Part shown: one piece after another, positions 21,401 through 28,810 of the stretch | Numbering within the stretch: position 1 is the first letter of the stretch | Layout: each line of letters opens with the position of its first letter | Source: Apostichopus parvimensis | Taxonomy: Eukaryota; Echinodermata; Holothuroidea; Aspidochirotida; Stichopodidae | Reading direction: 5' to 3' | DNA: 29,563 nucleotides | Assembly: GCA_000934455.1 (NCBI GenBank) | Contig: KN886601.1 | Location: 1-29,563, forward strand | Notes under the pieces: generated by a model | Database searches by the model: none | Seen by the model: only the letters and a program-made list of their open reading frames with translations | What the model was told of the DNA's origin: nothing | Position numbers and translations under genes: made by a program

Positions 21401-23550
21401 TCCTTTGGGTCAATCTCTGTTTTCAGACATTCCAGAGGTATATGTCACGTGACTATCCAAAATGTCCATTTTCGTGGTCGTTTTTCGATGGGTTATAGTA
21501 TGTTTTCGAAGATTATATTTTATACATGTTGATTATGGGTATTTAAACTCCCAAATTAATGGAAAATCCCAAAAAAAGAATTGTCTCCATAGTTGGTCTT
21601 TAAACTAATTGATGTTCTAAAAATTCTTTTACAGGTCACTCTTATACTATCGTAATTGTTGTGCTGATTGTCTTTATAACACTGACCTTGTTGATTGCCA
21701 TGTCGGTTGTGTTTCTCGTGTACAGAAGGTAATGTTCGTAGCCTTTATCACTAATTGTGATGTTATGACTTCAAAGCTGCATTGAAAACCATGAGAATAC
21801 AATATGTTACTTTAGAAAACCGAAATTGCACCTGGTAAGATGAAAAAAGAAAATTTATATTTAAACGTTTCCTGCTGAAAGAAAAAATCCTACATTAAAT
21901 TGTTGGATTTTTACCCCTTGGACTATCCAAAATTTTATATGGTTGTAATTGCAAACACTGCTAAAATTTGAGCAGCGCTACGTATGTGTAAATAGAACAC
22001 GTGTTTCATCGATACATGCAATGTTTAAGAACTAATGCAACACATTTGCCAGTGTTACACAATTGTCACTAAATGGAAGGCCAAACTAGTTCACATTGTT
22101 TTGTGACAATCGTGTTCAACGATAATTTTTAATGATTTTATAGACAATGATTAATATTTGACATGTATAATTTACATTAAATCTAAAAGATTGTCTGAAA
22201 GGATGTTTAGCAAATGTTATTCCTTTAAAAAAATAATGCCTCGCATCTCTGAAAAGGATATGTTTGGACTACTTTCATTCTAGCAACAGACTTTCCACAT
22301 TCATTACTAGTAGATCAGCTATTGTTTATTGCTTCCAAATCCTCGTACGTGGATTTGTATGTCTTATAGGTTACATAGATGTGACAACATGCAAACACTG
22401 GATTAAGCAAAAGAGATTTTGACAGAGTACAAGATTACCTTTGGAGAACAAGTAAGATTGAATGATACGATTAATAAAAAAATTATCATGTTATATAGAA
22501 AAAGTCTGACTATGTATTCTGACTGCAGAACATACATAATTAAAAAATGAGAATTAAAACATTACGTAACTTTGTTTCCTGTTCTTCTTATTTTGTGTCT
22601 ATTTTCTCCAGACATTCAAACAGAGCACATACTCAACAAATTAAAGATACAAATGCGACCGAGGAAAAAGATGAAGATTATGCTGAACCAAGTAAGATAT
22701 GAAACGCATTTATTTCATGATATCTACTTCAAAAGTCGAATGGAATGTTTGGCTTTGAGTTATGTTTCAAAGTTGAGGTTACAAACCTGTTGCATGTGTT
22801 AGCATTAAAACTGTTGAATAGGGCTGAATATTAAGCAATATATACGAACATTTTAAGCGCTGTTCAAAATTATTGTTTACCTTTTTTTATAGAAATAGTT
22901 CTAAAGTAAATGAAATGACCACGAATACTTTTTCAGATTTAATTTGACTCATAGAAGAGTTTACTTATGTTTCGCTGTATTAGTCATAAGAAACTGATGG
23001 CATCCACCTTCTTCAAAGCATATGATGAAATTGCTAAAATAAGCAATGTAACAATTACTTCAGTAATGACATGTTAAACAAATTTTCATCACCATTTTTC
23101 CTGGATGTATTCCTTCAATAAATTATTGAAACTTATGTTCCCTTTGACAATCAGTTGTTATAATACCTATTAAAGAGATAACTGTTCAGAGATATATATA
23201 TTGAGTTTTAACAAGAATCATTATTGAGGCCCGAGTATCCCACAATGAAAGGAAAACATATTCAATATATTAGTTTTTTGTAACAGATTATGAACTCTTG
23301 TGCCATAGATTTTCCGGATGAAGCACAGTATCTTCCCCTGAAAGAGGTGACCAAGGACAGTCTTCATCATAACTATAGAGGTCTTAACTTCAAAGCTGAT
23401 ATTCAGAAGGAACCTTTGGAGACAGAATATTTGTCTGTGGAATCTGATGCAACAGCTCATGAATCATCCACAGAAATAAATCAAACTGAGCAAGATTGTT
23501 ATGAGATTCCCAATGTGCCGGAGGAATCCACAGCAATTTACGTAAACTAG
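6315..23550 (+). CDS. Tie-like EGF/Ig/FN3 transmembrane receptor without a kinase domain (10 exons, 5' partial)
   Basis: Joined exons: 6315-6470, 7479-7613, 8831-8974, 13576-13710, 15832-15963, 16413-16718, 18441-18761, 21635-21728, 22612-22691, 23309-23550. Sum 1745 nt, one continuous frame (580 codons after a split first codon) ending TAG. Order: five EGF-like repeats, Ig-like, FN3, one membrane helix, ~105-residue tail with six tyrosines. Vertebrate Tie receptors have Ig-EGF-Ig-FN3-TM-kinase; here a single FN3 is followed by the membrane helix and no kinase. The protein is expected at the cell surface, binding an unknown ligand. Start codon, signal peptide and any N-terminal Ig domain are not in the window. 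Further EGF exons could hide in the N gap. It could instead belong to a MEGF/SREC-like scavenger group, but the Ig+FN3 pair argues for Tie-like. Confidence 0.8.
6471..7478 (+). other. Intron 1 of the receptor gene
   Basis: About 1 kb, AT-rich. No domain, repeat array or RNA gene recognised. A 100-codon ORF from 6658 has no recognisable features. Confidence 0.6.
7479..7613 (+). CDS. Receptor exon 2: EGF-like repeat
   Basis: Acceptor tttatctacag to 7478; donor G|GTAATT after 7613. 135 nt, phase 1-1. Eight cysteines in the order FGADC-KQDC-HC ... GC ... VC-SNGIC ... GVNC, the compact EGF/laminin-like type used in Tie, MEGF and SREC proteins. It aligns over its whole length with exon 4 (same length, same Cys spacing). 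Confidence 0.88.
7614..8830 (+). other. Intron 2 of the receptor gene
   Basis: About 1.2 kb. Includes a G-rich tract near 7960-7978. The ORF that runs on from exon 2 to 7930 is intron read-through. No other feature recognised. Confidence 0.6.
8831..8974 (+). CDS. Receptor exon 3: diverged EGF-like repeat
   Basis: Acceptor gtctgctctcag to 8830; donor GTATGT after 8974. 144 nt, phase 1-1. Cysteines: PCHVGTYGDLC, LPCSCS, DDC, DNC, RGC, PAC. It lacks the usual final G-x-x-G-x-x-C form, having EPWTGPAC instead, and is acidic in the middle (CQEVEDNC). Confidence 0.85.
9263..9467 (-). pseudogene. Exon-like block C of a decayed minus-strand gene
   Basis: On the minus strand a strong acceptor (TTTTTTCCCCCAG, ending at 9468) and donor (CATG|GTAAGAA, at 9262) bound 205 nt. 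In phase with block B's end, the frame gives YHDRGYIKIQLLPTK then PQIIDGSLGMPS before a TGA. Another frame is open through the whole block. The first frame looks more protein-like. Function unknown. It may be an exon with a disabling change, or a coding exon in the other frame. Confidence 0.45.
9599..9625. repeat. AGAGAT-type microsatellite, LINE 3' tail
   Basis: Plus strand reads AGAGATAGAGATAGAGAG and continues to TAGAG; the minus strand is (TCTCTA)n, the 3' terminus of the LINE. Confidence 0.8.
9875..10459 (-). pseudogene. LINE reverse transcriptase, C-terminal fragment
   Basis: An open frame of about 195 codons on the minus strand starting within KTKEIVFDFRK and ending in a natural-looking stop at 9875. 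Recognisable blocks: HHYKYLGTIID (RT thumb start), SKACQRLYFLRKLKYF, and the terminal RSGSRLRMPRSKHNR ... SFLPNSVSLFN block common at the end of L2/CR1/Rex-type ORF2. The catalytic YADD region and endonuclease are absent, so this cannot be active. No stop interrupts it, so the insertion is fairly recent. The first dozen codons of the longer ORF (from 10495) come from flanking G-rich sequence. Confidence 0.85.
11144..11600. repeat. Old diverged tandem/interspersed repeat
   Basis: Three related starts: CCAAGT at 11144, 11395 and 11544. Each is followed about 30-40 bp later by a TTGA(A)GAGATA block and a GTTTAC/ACATTTC block. Two copies of TCAGCCACTCATGA/TCCAACCAACATGA + TATTAATGAGGTAAAA lie near 11231 and 11311. 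Spacing is irregular, and a copy probably carries indels. The unit resembles a common 'CCAAGTATGACGTCAATC' marine-invertebrate repeat from memory. Confidence 0.5.
11829..12630 (-). pseudogene. Exon-like block B of a decayed minus-strand gene
   Basis: Minus strand: acceptor TTTCTTTTACAG ends at 12631; donor GAGG|GTGAGT at 11828. Between them a protein-like reading continues only if one switches frames: LYKLTDIKEYTAVLP, then IYNGLSCIIENRLIGLVEDQ (from ~12545), then a shift near 12360 to IEDQQHSLLCLFKQ ... YWPGLFQIMAKVSDRGKEIVEN, an in-frame TAG near 12036, MNKMFLELSEIVRALTG, another shift near 11953, and RTRNEEKLSGHLYHMVVERL. That is about three frameshifts and one stop in 800 nt. I do not recognise the family; the leucine-rich helical character suggests a large helical-repeat protein. 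Confidence 0.5.
12735..13009 (-). pseudogene. Exon-like block A of a decayed minus-strand gene
   Basis: Minus strand: acceptor ATTATTACAG (ends 13010), then TVKRLDFETLYFVEQGENRA and SKLRRVRSLF. A frameshift near 12922 follows, then GVLLAQKCFGAVLSDLK, a TGA, QLDQSFMLNVS and KLVNSECMHM. Possible donors are GTAAGC (within AACGTAAGC, about 12838-12833) and AAAG|GTAATA at 12734. The frame disruption matches that of block B. Same orientation and order suggest an unprocessed gene remnant inside the receptor intron. Confidence 0.45.
13081..13134. repeat. 22-bp tandem repeat, 2.5 copies
   Basis: GTACGGTTCAGTAAATCCCC+AG, GTACCGTGCAGTAAATCCCC+AG, then GTACCGTGTA. Units at 13081-13102, 13103-13124 and 13125-13134, differing at two to three positions. 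Confidence 0.9.
13576..13710 (+). CDS. Receptor exon 4: EGF-like repeat
   Basis: Acceptor tttgtttcag to 13575; donor G|GTAGGT after 13710. 135 nt, phase 1-1. CPQGTFGANC-LQTC-HC ... GGC ... GVC ... GRCQPGYSGTNC: the same eight-cysteine plan and length as exon 2, ending with the same NCQ|G junction, which points to exon duplication. Confidence 0.9.
13711..15831 (+). other. Intron 4 of the receptor gene, with assembly gap
   Basis: About 2.1 kb including 740 N. The known sequence on both sides is AT-rich with no recognised feature. Because surrounding exons are all phase 1-1, the gap could contain one or more additional EGF exons without disturbing the frame. Confidence 0.6.
14982..15721. other. 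Assembly gap (740 N)
   Basis: Run of N. Long 'ORFs' spanning it on either strand are artefacts. Confidence 0.99.
15832..15963 (+). CDS. Receptor exon 5: EGF-like repeat
   Basis: Acceptor ctcatacccag to 15831; donor G|GTACAG after 15963. 132 nt, phase 1-1. ECAIGFYGENC-EQEC-HCNDC ... GTC-NGEC, ending TSWNPRC. The final loop is atypical: the usual G-x-x-G-x-x-C end is replaced by PWTSWNPRC, recalling the PWTGPAC end of exon 3. Confidence 0.88.
15964..16412 (+). other. Intron 5 of the receptor gene
   Basis: 449 nt, AT-rich. Nothing else recognised. Confidence 0.7.
16413..16718 (+). CDS. Receptor exon 6: Ig-like domain
   Basis: Acceptor atttttaccatgcag to 16412; donor G|GTAAGT after 16718. 306 nt (102 codons), phase 1-1, the classic one-exon Ig unit. 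B-strand NPGATAEINCTV and F-strand SEDVFSCYLSD supply the disulphide cysteines. The core tryptophan after the first cysteine is not evident (ARLSVTRA), so it is a diverged Ig fold. It follows the EGF block as the second Ig of Tie does. Confidence 0.8.
16719..18440 (+). other. Intron 6 of the receptor gene
   Basis: 1.7 kb with a tRNA-derived SINE (17551 on). The stretch 17340-17520 repeats TGTCACA several times at irregular spacing. Otherwise nothing recognised. Confidence 0.6.
17551..17880 (+). mobile_element. tRNA-derived SINE
   Basis: Head: Pol III box A TGGCCGAGTGG at 17562-17572 and box B GGTTCGATACC at 17625-17635, spaced 52 bp, as in a class II (Ser/Leu-like, long variable arm) tRNA. 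The acceptor and anticodon stems no longer pair well, so it is not a functional tRNA. A conserved-looking body follows (GTGGGTTTTTCTACC, later TTGCAGGTTTCTCCC). The 3' end is uncertain; I place it near 17880. No flanking duplication was found. Confidence 0.7.
18441..18761 (+). CDS. Receptor exon 7: fibronectin type III domain
   Basis: Acceptor attttcacacag to 18440; donor A|GTAAGT after 18761. 321 nt, phase 1-1. FN3 marks: TITISWTAW (B strand Trp), GYVPYHR (C strand), FSDLQPDTLYQFSVAAVRE (the L-x-P-x-T-x-Y core of E/F strands) and GEGPKS (G strand). One FN3 unit only; vertebrate Tie receptors have three. Confidence 0.92.
19908..19938 (+). repeat. Inverted repeat, left copy
   Basis: Starts GGTGACCATGTGACGTCATC and continues GTTGGTATAAC. 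Contains a perfect TGACGTCA palindrome (19918-19925). Confidence 0.75.
20023..20283 (+). CDS. THAP-type zinc finger ORF or exon, incomplete
   Basis: From ATG 20023 (start MPHFCVVGGC) the frame runs to a stop at 20281. It shows the N-terminal THAP signature: Met-Pro start, C-x4-C, MSFFSFPS (the F-x-x-FP block), then KRRRLWIHFVRSTRKDF (the conserved Trp and R-x-DF). The closing C-x2-H-F of a C2CH THAP finger is not found in frame, so the exon may splice out after DF, or the copy is damaged. THAP proteins bind DNA and are found in host regulators and in P/Kolobok transposases. It lies on the receptor's strand inside intron 7. Confidence 0.6.
   Translation: MPHFCVVGGCSYTSDNKSMSFFSFPSRRTDVKRRRLWIHFVRSTRKDFSAPGVSHAHASTCMTLPLCMLQMSHSEKLIYFRQLWRI
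21364..21394 (-). repeat. Inverted repeat, right copy
   Basis: Reverse complement starts GGTCACCGTGTGACGTCATG and continues GTTGGTATACC; four differences from the left copy. Contains TGACGTCA at 21377-21384. Confidence 0.75.
21635..21728 (+). CDS. Receptor exon 8: transmembrane helix
   Basis: Acceptor attcttttacag to 21634; donor AG|GTAATG after 21728. 94 nt, phase 1 in, phase 2 out. Short outer stalk SHSYT, then an unbroken hydrophobic stretch IVIVVLIVFITLTL+LIAMSVVFLV (about 24 residues), then YRR as a stop-transfer end. One helix, type I orientation given the extracellular domains before it. Confidence 0.92.
21729..22611 (+). other. Intron 8 of the receptor gene
   Basis: About 0.9 kb, AT-rich. 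No feature recognised. Confidence 0.65.
22612..22691 (+). CDS. Receptor exon 9: juxtamembrane tail with DYAEP
   Basis: Acceptor tctattttctccag to 22611; donor A|GTAAGA after 22691. 80 nt, phase 2 in, phase 1 out. Basic start RHSNRAHTQQ, then acidic EEKDEDYAEP. The tyrosine (22679-22681) in E-D-Y-A-E-P is a plausible phosphorylation site with a YxxP form. No kinase motifs. Confidence 0.82.
22692..23308 (+). other. Intron 9 of the receptor gene
   Basis: 617 nt to the acceptor that keeps the long frame. A stronger-looking acceptor (TTTTTTGTAACAG) ends 22 nt earlier at 23286. Confidence 0.55.
23309..23550 (+). CDS. Receptor exon 10: tyrosine-rich cytoplasmic tail and stop
   Basis: With the acceptor CCATAG (to 23308) the frame from exon 9 continues for 79 codons to TAG 23548-23550. 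Tyrosines in order: QYLPL, NYRGL, EYLSV, CYEIP, IYVN-end. The first two form YxxL-x11-YxxL (ITAM-like spacing at the wide end). TEYLSV fits TxYxxV (ITSM form). YEIP is a YxxP site. The final YVN fits the Y-x-N Grb2-SH2 form. The rest is acidic and Ser/Thr/Glu-rich, probably disordered. These suggest recruitment of SH2 proteins; the motif readings are pattern matches only. The acceptor is weak and its choice rests on the frame. Confidence 0.75.
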
Positions 23551-24757
23551 AGACTGATATCAGGTGCTTATATCGCCCTGTCCATGAGAATTTATATGAT
23601 TCTGTTAGCAGGATATTTATTTGGTTTTGAGTTAGTATAGCTTAGTGATTGTAACGTTAAGTTTGACATGAAAGTAATCGTAAAGGGCGTCAAGAATCAA
23701 AATGTCCAAAAAAAAATTGGCGTTATGCAAATATGTTATCGTTGATAACTTCATCATATAATTGTATTACCCCAAATGTGTACGAGAATATGGTGTTTTT
23801 ATATGTTTCACATACTTGGCTCCGTAATAACATCAATGAGATCAAGAACCGTTCGGTTATTGGGTTGTACTTACCCTTTCGAAAGTTCTCACATTTTTAA
23901 AATATGCAAGTTTCTTTTTCTAAAATCAAAGTTTAATTTCTATAAGCAGTATTTCGTTTAGAAAAATTTAGATAACCGTATCTTACATACTAAACATTTA
24001 ACTGATTATTTTAGTGATACCAGGACATCGTAATCATTAGTGTCGTTTGTGTTGATGCCCGTTAATGACATGCATGATTATAAGTGTTGGGCGAAATATA
24101 TCGAATGCTTTATGGTATACCATAGGATGGTAAGGACCTTGTAGAAGCGAACTGTTAATGACAGACCCTTGCAGGGTAAAATAAGAGGTGTTGTCTGGAA
24201 TTTAGATAGTTTGTTTGTTTGTTTCTCGCGGGTTTTAAAATGTATCTTGTGAATGATAAGAATGTAGCTCAGAATGAAGAAACCGTACCGAATATGCATT
24301 GTGACCATATTTATTTGCGAGCGAGATAAGTTACGTTACGTACACAACCTGCTCTTTTAAATTAAAAACAGCTATCAGCTATCCCAGATGATCATTCCAA
24401 GAGAAACAGAGCTAAAGACCCACATTGTATAAAGCCTTTAACCAACGGGTGATATAAAAAAAAATCAGTCTATACTTCAACAATGAAGTTTGTTTGTAAG
24501 TGAACAAGAAAAGGGGATATTGAATTTAAAAAAAAACAACAACAACAGAAGAACAATTAAAACGAAGAACATTTTACGAAATTGTGGTTCTTCTGTAGTA
24601 GATATACCCTAATAATCAATCTATTGAATCACATTAGTTGCCTGGAAAACCATGATTTTATTTTATAAGAACATTTCGTACAACAAGTGTACTGATGTGA
24701 AAGAATGTGTAGAACTGTCTCAGTCGAATGGTGCAGTAGGATTGATATGTTCCATTT

Positions 24758-24763
24758 AATAAA
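24758..24763 (+). terminator. Candidate poly(A) signal AATAAA
   Basis: AATAAA in an AT-rich stretch 1.2 kb after the stop codon. Confidence 0.3.
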
Positions 24764-24961
24764 TGTACTTCTCACAATCATCGATCGTTCATTAATTGTT
24801 TCTATTCAATATTTGGAGAACACATCATAAGCTATACCCTGCATGGATAAACAAAATTAACGTTAGCAAGTATTATTACCTACAATATTGTTTTTCTAGT
24901 GTCCATATATGTTATAAATTTGCTACAACTACTTTTGTCAGTGAGTTATGTACATATGAGA

Positions 24962-24967
24962 AATAAA
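24962..24967 (+). terminator. Candidate poly(A) signal AATAAA
   Basis: AATAAA followed within 30 bases by TGTTTACGTGAG, a modest GT-rich element. Slightly better placed than the one at 24758. Confidence 0.35.
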
Positions 24968-25518
24968 TTGAATTGAAAAATGTTTACGTGAGTAAATTGG
25001 GGCGAAACAGAAGAAGGTGCACGAGACGTGAAAAGTATACATATTAAAGTAAACTTGAAGGTAAAACAGACATTTAGGTAATATTTACAAAACACTGAAC
25101 TATTGTATTCAATGTTAAAATATTAAAATAATATCTGCATGTTTGAGATATCAATTGGGTCACGGATCAATGAACTTGGAGAGGGTGTGGCCATAGCGTC
25201 GATGAAGCACACTCTCATAAATGGCGGAGATGTGGGGATCCTCATCCAGCAAAGCATTAACTGATCAAACAAGCTAGTGAGCAATACTATACCCTTATAG
25301 AAAGGTGGTTTCCAGGTACTTGAATGCCAAAGAAGATGTTAAAAGGTAAAAAATGCTGACATCATACACATGTTTCTCACATCATTGCTCGCGTCATTGC
25401 CTCGATACCCTGTTACATTTTCAATCGGATTTTCAATTCTGGGACGTACCCTGATGTTCTTAAAACCGCTAAAAAACCAAATTTTCAAGAAAGGAGACAA
25501 CACTATCGCTGAGAACTA

Positions 25519-25526
25519 CCGGCCAA
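25519..25526. repeat. Target-site duplication, left
   Basis: CCGGCCAA, identical to 26118-26125 on the other side of the MITE. Confidence 0.93.
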
Positions 25527-26117
25527 CAGTGGCGGAGCGTCCAAACAGTCAGGGCGGATGCCCCCCCCCCTCCCCGACGGACTTAAATGGACTGCTGGCG
25601 CCCTTTTCAGCTTTTTAGCACTTTTTACTTATTCGCGATTATTGACTTTTTTATTGCACTCTCATCTACCTATTGACATTTGTCACATTTTGTTGGTGTA
25701 GTTTACTGACAAAATGCTCTAACGTACGGCGGTATTTAATTTATCGGCACTTAACTCTGTTGTACGAAACTCTTTCCAAGAACTGTACGGAGTTTCGATC
25801 TATTTTTTTCGAAACCATGAGCACTCACAAAGATACTACAAGGATTGTGATGAAGCGCATGTACTTTCAACACCCATATAAACTTCCGACTTGTCACAAA
25901 TGGCGATGACACATATTTATTCTTCGTTTATCTGCAATTTAGCAAGGCCCGGAAAGGGTCATTTCCGGCGATCTAGGGAATATCTTAACTCAACAAAAAT
26001 TCTGTACGCTCCGCGCCAACCTGTGGTGGCGCTCCGCTTAGATAGTGTCGAAAGCGCCCCTACAGGCCATTCTCGCCCCCCCCCCCCCCCGGACCAATAC
26101 ACATAGCTCCGCCACTG
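25527..26117. mobile_element. hAT-type non-autonomous DNA transposon (MITE), 591 bp
   Basis: Terminal inverted repeats CAGTGGCGGAGC at 25527-25538 and GCTCCGCCACTG at 26106-26117, 12 of 12. It is flanked by an exact 8-bp duplication CCGGCCAA (25519-25526 and 26118-26125), the hAT-superfamily length. CAGTGGCGGAGC is a widespread hAT MITE end. Internally there are long C runs near both ends (from 25561 and from 26086) and no transposase, so it needs a helper. Confidence 0.93.
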
Positions 26118-26125
26118 CCGGCCAA
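26118..26125. repeat. Target-site duplication, right
   Basis: CCGGCCAA. Removing the MITE and one copy restores the LINE codons for N-Y-R-P-I-S-L. Confidence 0.93.
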
Positions 26126-26152
26126 TCAGTCTATCACCCTAATAATATTAAG

Positions 26153-28810
26153 GCCCAATCTTTGATGTCAGTTTGACATATAGGTCATTTCAGTATGTTA
26201 TTTGGCTGAAAGCCCAGTCAATCTTTCTTTATTTTCCACGCGTAATTTGCAGATTTGTCGAAAAATGTCAATGCCGGTGTCAAACTCACAAAAGATATGT
26301 CATGATATTTCAAAGTATATGTTGTAGTCAAAAATACTATTCATTAAGACCTATACCACGCTTTGTTTGTAAAAGCCTTCGTTATAAAATGATATTAGTC
26401 CTTTCAATTAGTCAGACAGTCAAATTTCTAACACACATGAAATGGTTTCATATACTGGGAATCACATGACACGAAAGAGCCAATCCTGGAACAAAGAACA
26501 AACAATACCAAAGCCTTCGATGATCAAACTGTGAGGTAAATTAGATATTAGTTTCGGCTAAAGACATGCATAGAAATAATAAGAAATGGCTTAGAGTTTG
26601 AAATATTTAAACTTTCTGAAACCTTTGAGAGATAAAAGGTTAGTTTATTGTGATTGTGACACTCTTATGTGGATTCTGACACTCCTGTGTGGTTTATTGA
26701 AATAGACAGAATAAAATCTATGTGAGATGATATGACTTGAGGGTCGACGTATAGTGTAACTGGGATTGTCAATTGGTACTCCACACAATTCATTACCACC
26801 GAATAGTTTTTCAATGGAATTGAATATCAACTTTCAATACATTGATTGCTTTGAAACAAGATTTGACATCATTTGTTTTGGATTGGGGGGGAGGGGGCTG
26901 ATGTTGAGGGGTCATAAGATGGTGTTTCGTCTCAGCAGAATACAACAATATTGTATGCCAGATTTGTGTGACTTCACAGCTTTCTCTTTTTTGACGTTTG
27001 ATTGAGAGCCGACAGTAGACAAAATATGGGTAGTAAATCCACAAAAACAGCACAGTAACGATGCGAACTAGTTACGGAAACAACCTACGTGGAAATATGG
27101 TGTCTGGCATCATCTTTTTTCGCAATATAACTGCCGAATCAGCAACATAAACAGTCGATTACTCTATCGATATAAATGCTACTTACCATTTTAGTGTCAC
27201 ACACTTAAATGCATCACATAGAGTAGAAGAGAATTAATGTCTGGCGAGCAATAATTATTATAAATCATATTTTGAAATTGTCCAACTCATTCCTCCTTTT
27301 TACGTGTGATTGAATGCTAATATGAGTTACTTTCCGGCAACCAAATATTGATCTTCATTTGGTGATAAAATCTAGAAGGGTGTCTTGGTATGTTAACTCT
27401 TCTTTTTTTAGGAATACTCAAAAACTTTGATAAAAATTTGACAATCAAATCTAACCCTAATTCTAATTATAATTCAAGTTTATAAAGTAATATCCACAAT
27501 GTAGTTAATTGGTTGGCATGAATTGATAAAATGAAATATGAAACAATTATCTACAACTCTTTATTACCGACGAATTAATAACCTCAAAATGAAGGTGTTT
27601 AAATGTACATTCATTAGCCAGCTTTAACAAGAATTAACGGAGCAAGTAATAGGCTTTCCTAGGAGTTCCACAATTTGTGTTCCCGTTAGTCGTTTTTCTT
27701 TAACTCAGGTAAAACGGTAAAGAGCCTGACATGTCCAGTTGTGTATGTGTATAGCCAATGCCTCAGACTGAAACGTTCAACTATGAATGATATTGTCCTA
27801 ATCACTCTAATAGGCAGTACAAATCATGAAAATAGCTGCAACTCTCATCAAAATCCATAAAAGAATGATCTTTTCAAAAGTCTTTTCTTAATTTTACTTT
27901 AATTTATGAATAAAAATTAGCTAAGTGTGCAATTTGATGAAGTAATGGTGGTTACTGCCTAATTTTTTTTTATGTTATTCCTTTGTTGTTACAACCTTCG
28001 TTCTAAGGACACTGAACACAGGCCTGTGACCTAAGGAGATTTTTGGAAATATTTGTATTGTCTACTTTGAAAAGAGGAACATCACATTATACAAATGATA
28101 TACGTGGGCTTGTAATTAGGGGTTAACTTATTCAGGTTTCAATTAAGATATTTTGACGAGCGCAAAACTTTGCGTCATAATTTTGCACATTTTTAATGAG
28201 TTTCCCCAGATTTATCAAAATTTCAAATGTGCATGTATATCTTGGAAAACGAAAAGAGCTTTTCAACAGATTCTGAAGAGATTATCACACATAACAAATA
28301 TACTTGAATATGCTTCAAATTTGATAGGTGTCCGTAATACTTCAATGTATTTGCTCTGATTCTGTAGATTATCATAAACAGATTGTGTCTCTCACATGTT
28401 CCTTGTTGACAGCCGGCTACCCCGAAAATACCATTAGGAAACAGTTTTGACACACATTACCACTCATCTGTCAGAACAGTCACGTACAACCATATAGCGG
28501 GATTTCAAGTACATCCCTGGCATAAGATAAATCTCTAGCTGACCCTTCAGTCTACCTCCCGACTGTCTCTTTACTGTGATTGATGGTGAATAATTCAAAT
28601 TAACCTGACCAGCATTTTCTCTTATGCGTTGTGTTTGCAGTGGTAACTATTGTAACAGTACGGTGATGCCTTATGTCGTTACGTAATACCTGTCAGTAAC
28701 GCTTCCACCGAGTGGGGATATTCCAGTACGCCATTATCCTGCTCCAGATACTCATATGCCTAAAGGTAGCATGGTATGAAAACGAACGCGGAAAGAGTCA
28801 ACGTGAGGCG
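26153..28810. other. 2.7-kb stretch with no recognised gene
   Basis: AT-rich. ORFs are under 100 codons and lack domains or coherent splice sites. A short imperfect direct repeat GTGACACTCTTATGTGG / CTGACACTCCTGTGTGG lies at about 26655-26691 and a G-rich tract at 26886-26899. Confidence 0.5.

Larger units (their letters stand above)
18762..21634 (+). other. Intron 7 of the receptor gene
   Basis: 2.9 kb. Holds a THAP-like ORF (20023-20283) between inverted repeats (19908-19938 and 21364-21394). The part 18762-19907 shows ORFs of 98 and 66 codons with no recognisable domain. Confidence 0.6.
23551..25375 (+). other. Probable 3' UTR and downstream flank of the receptor gene
   Basis: AT-rich, no coding signal. 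A (GTTT)n run lies near 24210-24225 and a perfect palindrome TATGGTATACCATA near 24111-24124. Candidate poly(A) signals are listed separately, implying a 3' UTR of about 1.2-1.4 kb if used. Confidence 0.5.
25376..26152 (+). pseudogene. Decayed LINE reverse-transcriptase fragment, split by a MITE
   Basis: Reading the plus strand: YIFNRIFNSGTYPDVLKTAK (25414-25473) in one frame, then after a one-base shift in an A run (25471-25476), QIFKKGDNTIAENYRP (25478-25525). The continuing ISLSP is found at 26122-26138 after the inserted MITE. This is the start of a LINE RT domain (the PIFKKGD...NYRPISL block of L2/CR1/RTE-like elements). Nothing recognisable follows, so it is a short relic. Confidence 0.75.

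Noticed and set aside
21540..21610. A Kolobok/piggyBac-like end (CCATAGTTGGTCTTTAA)
   Set aside because: It has a TTAA, but no matching inverted end was found to the left in intron 7.
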